Shown piece by piece: positions 62,331 through 64,000 of a DNA stretch of 64,000 nucleotides. Made by a program: the position numbers and the translations under genes. Where the stretch lies: positions 8,347,057-8,411,056 of the forward strand of contig OZ014415.1 in NCBI GenBank assembly GCA_963965975.1. Direction: 5' to 3'. Position 1 is the first letter of the stretch. Each line of letters begins with the position of its first letter. Under the pieces are notes generated by a model that searched no databases, was not told the origin of the DNA, and saw only the letters and a list, made by a program, of their open reading frames with translations. Source of the stretch: Xestospongia bergquistia. Lineage: Eukaryota; Porifera; Demospongiae; Haplosclerida; Petrosiidae.

Positions 62331-62939
62331 ATGATGAAGACCTACTCTATATTTGTGGTACTTCTTAGTTTGAGTGGTTGTTGTACTGCTCAGCCTAGTG
62401 GAAGTGGTGATTACTCAAGTGACAATATAGATGAGGAGGAAACTACTGTTTGCATCTGCTATGAATATTATTATAATGCTATGACATATAAGATAGCAAT
62501 CGTGCATACTAGCTGGAAACTTTTATCATTCATTGCAGATAATACAGTTCTCTTGTTCTTTATTATGTTTGTATTATTGGTGTTGTTGCTGTTGTTGGTG
62601 GTGGTGGTCCTGGTGATGATGATGATCCTACTATTGATGTTACTACTATTGATACTGTTTGTATTGGTGATGATGAAGATGTTGCTACTGATGTTGCTAC
62701 TATTGGTGTTGTTGCTACCAGTGTTGTTGTTCTTGCTACTATTGCTTACTTACTATGAACAAAACAATATAGCATACAGCAATGGAGTACTGGCAGTAGA
62801 TGAAGGAAAACTGGACACAGAACTGACTTTTTCATGTAACATCAGGTCTACTACAACATCTATTAATAATTATATCTACACCACTCCTGATGTACAGGCC
62901 AAGGACAATAGATTTTATAATAGTCAACTGGTACTTTAA
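62331..62939 (+). CDS. Module 12: founder-like membrane protein with signal peptide
   Basis: The only membrane/tail module with a 5' coding part. ATG 62331 (or 62334) opens a signal peptide (KTYSIFVVLLSLSGCCTA), then a short Ser/Gly and acidic ectodomain with SGSGDY, which resembles a glycosaminoglycan attachment site. The frame is open to the stop at 62937-62939 (202 residues). The stretch 62446-62538 is homologous to the intron-like DNA before the acceptor in the other modules, where it contains stops, so an intron ending at TTCATTGCAG (62538) is likely. Phase-1 donors exist at 62407 and 62419, but the correct one is unclear. The second part has about 74 hydrophobic residues, then the tail (LAV, KLDTEL, DVQAKD, YNSQ). 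Family unknown. Confidence 0.6.
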   Translation: MMKTYSIFVVLLSLSGCCTAQPSGSGDYSSDNIDEEETTVCICYEYYYNAMTYKIAIVHTSWKLLSFIADNTVLLFFIMFVLLVLLLLLVVVVLVMMMILLLMLLLLILFVLVMMKMLLLMLLLLVLLLPVLLFLLLLLTYYEQNNIAYSNGVLAVDEGKLDTELTFSCNIRSTTTSINNYIYTTPDVQAKDNRFYNSQLVL

Positions 62940-63817
62940 TATAATACTATAATATATTTACTATTGTTATTTTGTTTTGTATTGTTACTAATATAATTGT
63001 TGTTCTATCCCTCATATAAATATCAGCTGTTAAGATATGTTGTCCACCAATGTGGATTTGTCTTCTTTTTATATATTTGAAATTTAAAATTTAGCTCAAA
63101 ATTAAACTTATACTAACTAATTTAAGATGAATACATAATGTTGCTACTTGCTAGTCTCCTAAAAGACTCGACTTCCTCTATCTAAGTTCCTCCACAATCT
63201 TTCCATGTTATAATTAGACTCATTCCATGATCATACAACAATAATAGGTGCATGTTCTTCAACACATTGTTTCAACTAACAAACAGACAGTCCTTCTTCT
63301 TTAGTTTAGCAGGAAGTAAATACTACATTATAACTTGATTAGTATAAAAAAAGAAGTAAATAGCAAATGATTGAACAATGGTAGCAATTAGATGGATGGA
63401 TATTGATCAAAAATAGATGAATATATGATAAATTAATGGACAGATAGATTAAGGAACTGGATGTTATAATCTCAGGACATACAGTTATATTAAAAGCACT
63501 CTCAGTATTTATTATCACTCTCATATTGTCAATATTTGTACTTGTATAGGTACTTAAAGTTGTGTAATGGAGCTATTAATACACAGTTAAGTCTGACAGT
63601 TAAAAGATGCAATTAAATTACACAGACATTATTATCATTATCAGGACATATTATTTATAAAAAGTAATACAGTTACTTGCTTACATACAAACCATAAACA
63701 AATAGTACACCCACTCATGATGACTATCATGTTAAATTGCAATACCTATACCTCATGGTACATGTACTTGTAATAGTATATCATAATATATAACATGTCA
63801 TGAATATTTTATACATG

Positions 63818-63848
<31 letters not shown>

Positions 63849-63970
63849 TATATTTCTACTCACACAAACAGGACAGCACAACTCCTAAATATATATTTAT
63901 ACTGATATAAGTGTTACTTTTAAATCTATCTGTCATAGTTTATCAAGTTATTACATTATCATATCATTAG
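62940..63970. other. Module flank and spacer; no gene seen
   Basis: Follows module 12 with the same flank and spacer as modules 1, 4 and 10 (compare 12.33-13.2, 23.85-24.7 and 45.7-46.6 kb). A short AC repeat is at 63826-63847. Confidence 0.65.
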
Positions 63971-64000
63971 GTATCCGGGCTCTTCTCTCAGGAGTGTGAT
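63971..64000 (+). pseudogene. Start of another SZT2 exon 20 copy, cut by window end
   Basis: Exon 20 acceptor and first bases (GTATCCGGGCTCTTCTCTCA). The array probably continues beyond the window. Confidence 0.6.

Overview
The window is AT-rich animal nuclear DNA with short introns (about 50 to 800 bp), GT-AG splice sites and abundant microsatellites. Gene content (SZT2, an ELMO-domain protein, a cadherin-like membrane protein) points to a compact-genome invertebrate. A demosponge is my best guess, but the sequence does not prove it.

Layout. (1) 1-11630, plus strand: the 3' three quarters of a KICSTOR/SZT2-type gene. Twenty-five exons can be joined in frame from base 2 to a stop at 11628-11630 (about 2,406 residues; the N-terminus lies outside the window). 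(2) About 11.6-50 kb: a tandem, heavily rearranged array. Each unit pairs a copy of the 3' end of SZT2 (from ten exons down to a fused three-exon remnant) with a different, unrelated terminal exon. That exon encodes a long Leu/Val/Met-rich hydrophobic segment followed by a conserved tail of about 60 residues. I count nine copies of the last SZT2 exon and eleven membrane/tail exons here. A twelfth, at 62.3-62.9 kb, is the only one with a signal peptide and is probably closest to the parent gene. Units are separated by spacers made of minisatellites, palindromic MITE-like elements and stray SZT2 exon pieces, some inverted. (3) 50-54.7 kb: mostly spacer and repeat. (4) 54.7-57.7 kb: two small plus-strand membrane-protein genes, one with a single cadherin repeat and one with a 19-residue acidic repeat. 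(5) 57.9-59.8 kb, minus strand: a complete eight-exon ELMO-domain (ELMOD1/2-like) gene. (6) 59.9-62.2 kb, minus strand: the 3' exons of a probable PUM3-like gene and a signal-peptide exon. (7) 62.3-64 kb: the secreted or membrane founder-like gene, then array spacer again.

The most notable observation is that the cadherin-like protein, the acidic-repeat protein and the amplified membrane/tail exons appear to share one cytoplasmic tail motif: T-[DE]-[LV]-x-[YF]-x-[CY]-N, then R within one or two residues, and in most of them a TTT triplet soon after. This suggests one local family of small membrane proteins whose tail exon was amplified together with the 3' end of the neighbouring SZT2 gene. 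Hydrophobic-segment length (about 31 to 74 residues) varies through NTG-codon repeats while the frame into the tail is mostly kept.
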